64,000 nt of DNA from assembly GCF_014640255.1 (NCBI RefSeq), contig NZ_BMGP01000003.1, forward strand, positions 596,869 to 660,868. Reading direction: 5' to 3'. This stretch comes from Subtercola lobariae. GTDB lineage: Bacteria > Actinomycetota > Actinomycetes > Actinomycetales > Microbacteriaceae. Under the pieces are notes generated by a model. It saw only the letters and a list, made by a program, of their open reading frames with translations, did no database searches and was not told the origin of the DNA. The position numbers and the translations under genes were made by a program. Numbering within the stretch: position 1 is the stretch's first letter; each line of letters starts with the position of its first letter. This document shows, piece by piece, positions 63,565 to 64,000 of this stretch.

Positions 63565-64000
63565 ATGAACGAAACCGCTTCTTCTGCTGTGTCTCAGGGT
63601 GATGGGATGCGCGCGCTTATCGATGACATTGAAGTGCTGTCTGGGTGCCGTGCTGCCGCGCCCAATGGGCTTGCCGACAGCCCGGTGGCTGGGTTGTCTG
63701 ATTCGGATGCGTTGGCTTCGTTGGTGTTGTGGGAGCGGTTGGGGAAGTTGGTTGATGCGGGCCGGGTGGCGGCTGCGGCCGATGTGGATGCCCGGTGTGA
63801 GGTGGCGCGAGGGGACGACCGTTTGACGGTGAGGCTGGGCTTTGCGACGGTGCAGAAGCTGCTTGCGGCGCACACGGGTACGTCGGTGTCGACGGCGGCT
63901 GACAGGGTGCGGCTGGGCCGTCGTATCCGCACGGATATGTCGCTCGCTGGGGTACCGAACCCGTCTCGGTTCCCCCGTGTGGAAGAAGCCCTCCGTACCG
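63565..64000 (+). CDS. DUF222 (HNH endonuclease-associated) protein, N-terminal part
   Basis: An open frame from ATG 63565 runs off the window after 145 codons. It has LASLVLWERLGKLVDAGRVA, AADVDARCEVARGDDRLTV, and TSVSTAADRVRLGRRI, all of which occur in the DUF222 region of the large family of actinobacterial proteins (REP13E12-like) that usually end in an HNH nuclease domain. The nuclease end lies outside the window. Such genes are multicopy in Microbacteriaceae and are thought to be mobile. The Asp/Ala-rich start and codon use fit the neighbours. Confidence 0.75.
   Translation, partial: MNETASSAVSQGDGMRALIDDIEVLSGCRAAAPNGLADSPVAGLSDSDALASLVLWERLGKLVDAGRVAAAADVDARCEVARGDDRLTVRLGFATVQKLLAAHTGTSVSTAADRVRLGRRIRTDMSLAGVPNPSRFPRVEEALRT

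Overview
This is a high-GC actinobacterial chromosome segment, most likely from the family Microbacteriaceae. The evidence is the codon use, a mycoredoxin, a DUF222/HNH-type gene at the right edge, many GTG starts, and a gene order that broadly matches the actinobacterial block pmt-rsmI-metG-tatD-rsmA-ispE / glmU-prs / rplY-pth-mfd-mazG-eno-ftsB-DUF501. All of this was read from the sequence alone; no database search was run.

Layout. Positions 1-8000 form an accessory, partly decayed region: the tail of an NmrA-like oxidoreductase, a nucleoside phosphorylase with at least two frameshifts, a GNAT acetyltransferase, a TetR regulator divergent from a two-gene redox operon, an EEP nuclease / beta-propeller pair, a tyrosine-integrase fossil and a DUF1254/DUF1214 gene. 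Positions 8000-23300 hold a conserved housekeeping block: tRNA-Leu, ndh, DUF501, ftsB, eno, a MarR regulator, hisS, mazG, nhaA, an EamA exporter, mfd, pth and rplY. Positions 23500-29800 carry gluconate and purine catabolism (gntK, gnd, guaD), a membrane-anchored tandem-ABM protein, an SDR and a mycoredoxin, placed between rplY and glmU-prs. Positions 29800-43200 return to housekeeping: prs, glmU, tRNA-Gln, MarR, an ABC-F protein, apt, ispE, rsmA, tatD, metG, rsmI and pmt. Positions 43200-64000 are mixed: YeiH-like, acyl-CoA ligase, metY, CoA-binding protein, a large BTAD/NB-ARC regulator, a DrrAB-type exporter, a rhodanese, a YyaL-type protein, hrpA, an MFS transporter, two aldo/keto reductases and the start of a DUF222 gene.

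Three window-wide patterns stand out. First, about twenty genes have a TANNNT-like -10 hexamer exactly 6-7 bases before the start codon, which predicts leaderless mRNAs and settles several start choices. Second, the hexamer GGATGC/GCATCC occurs about 90 times by hand count, roughly twice the composition expectation, and more than half of the occurrences use the codon pairs GCA-TCC (Ala-Ser) or GAT-GCN (Asp-Ala). Third, short tandem repeats of 17-25 bp sit at gene ends, several of them supplying the stop codons of their neighbours (pth, the rhodanese and YyaL genes, rsmA).

Functional links. GntK plus 6-phosphogluconate dehydrogenase feed gluconate into the pentose phosphate pathway, whose ribose-5-phosphate is used by Prs to make PRPP. 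PRPP in turn is used by Apt, and GuaD works on the purine side. GlmU and IspE supply cell-wall and isoprenoid precursors; Pmt mannosylates exported proteins. I see no CRISPR array, intact prophage or insertion sequence.
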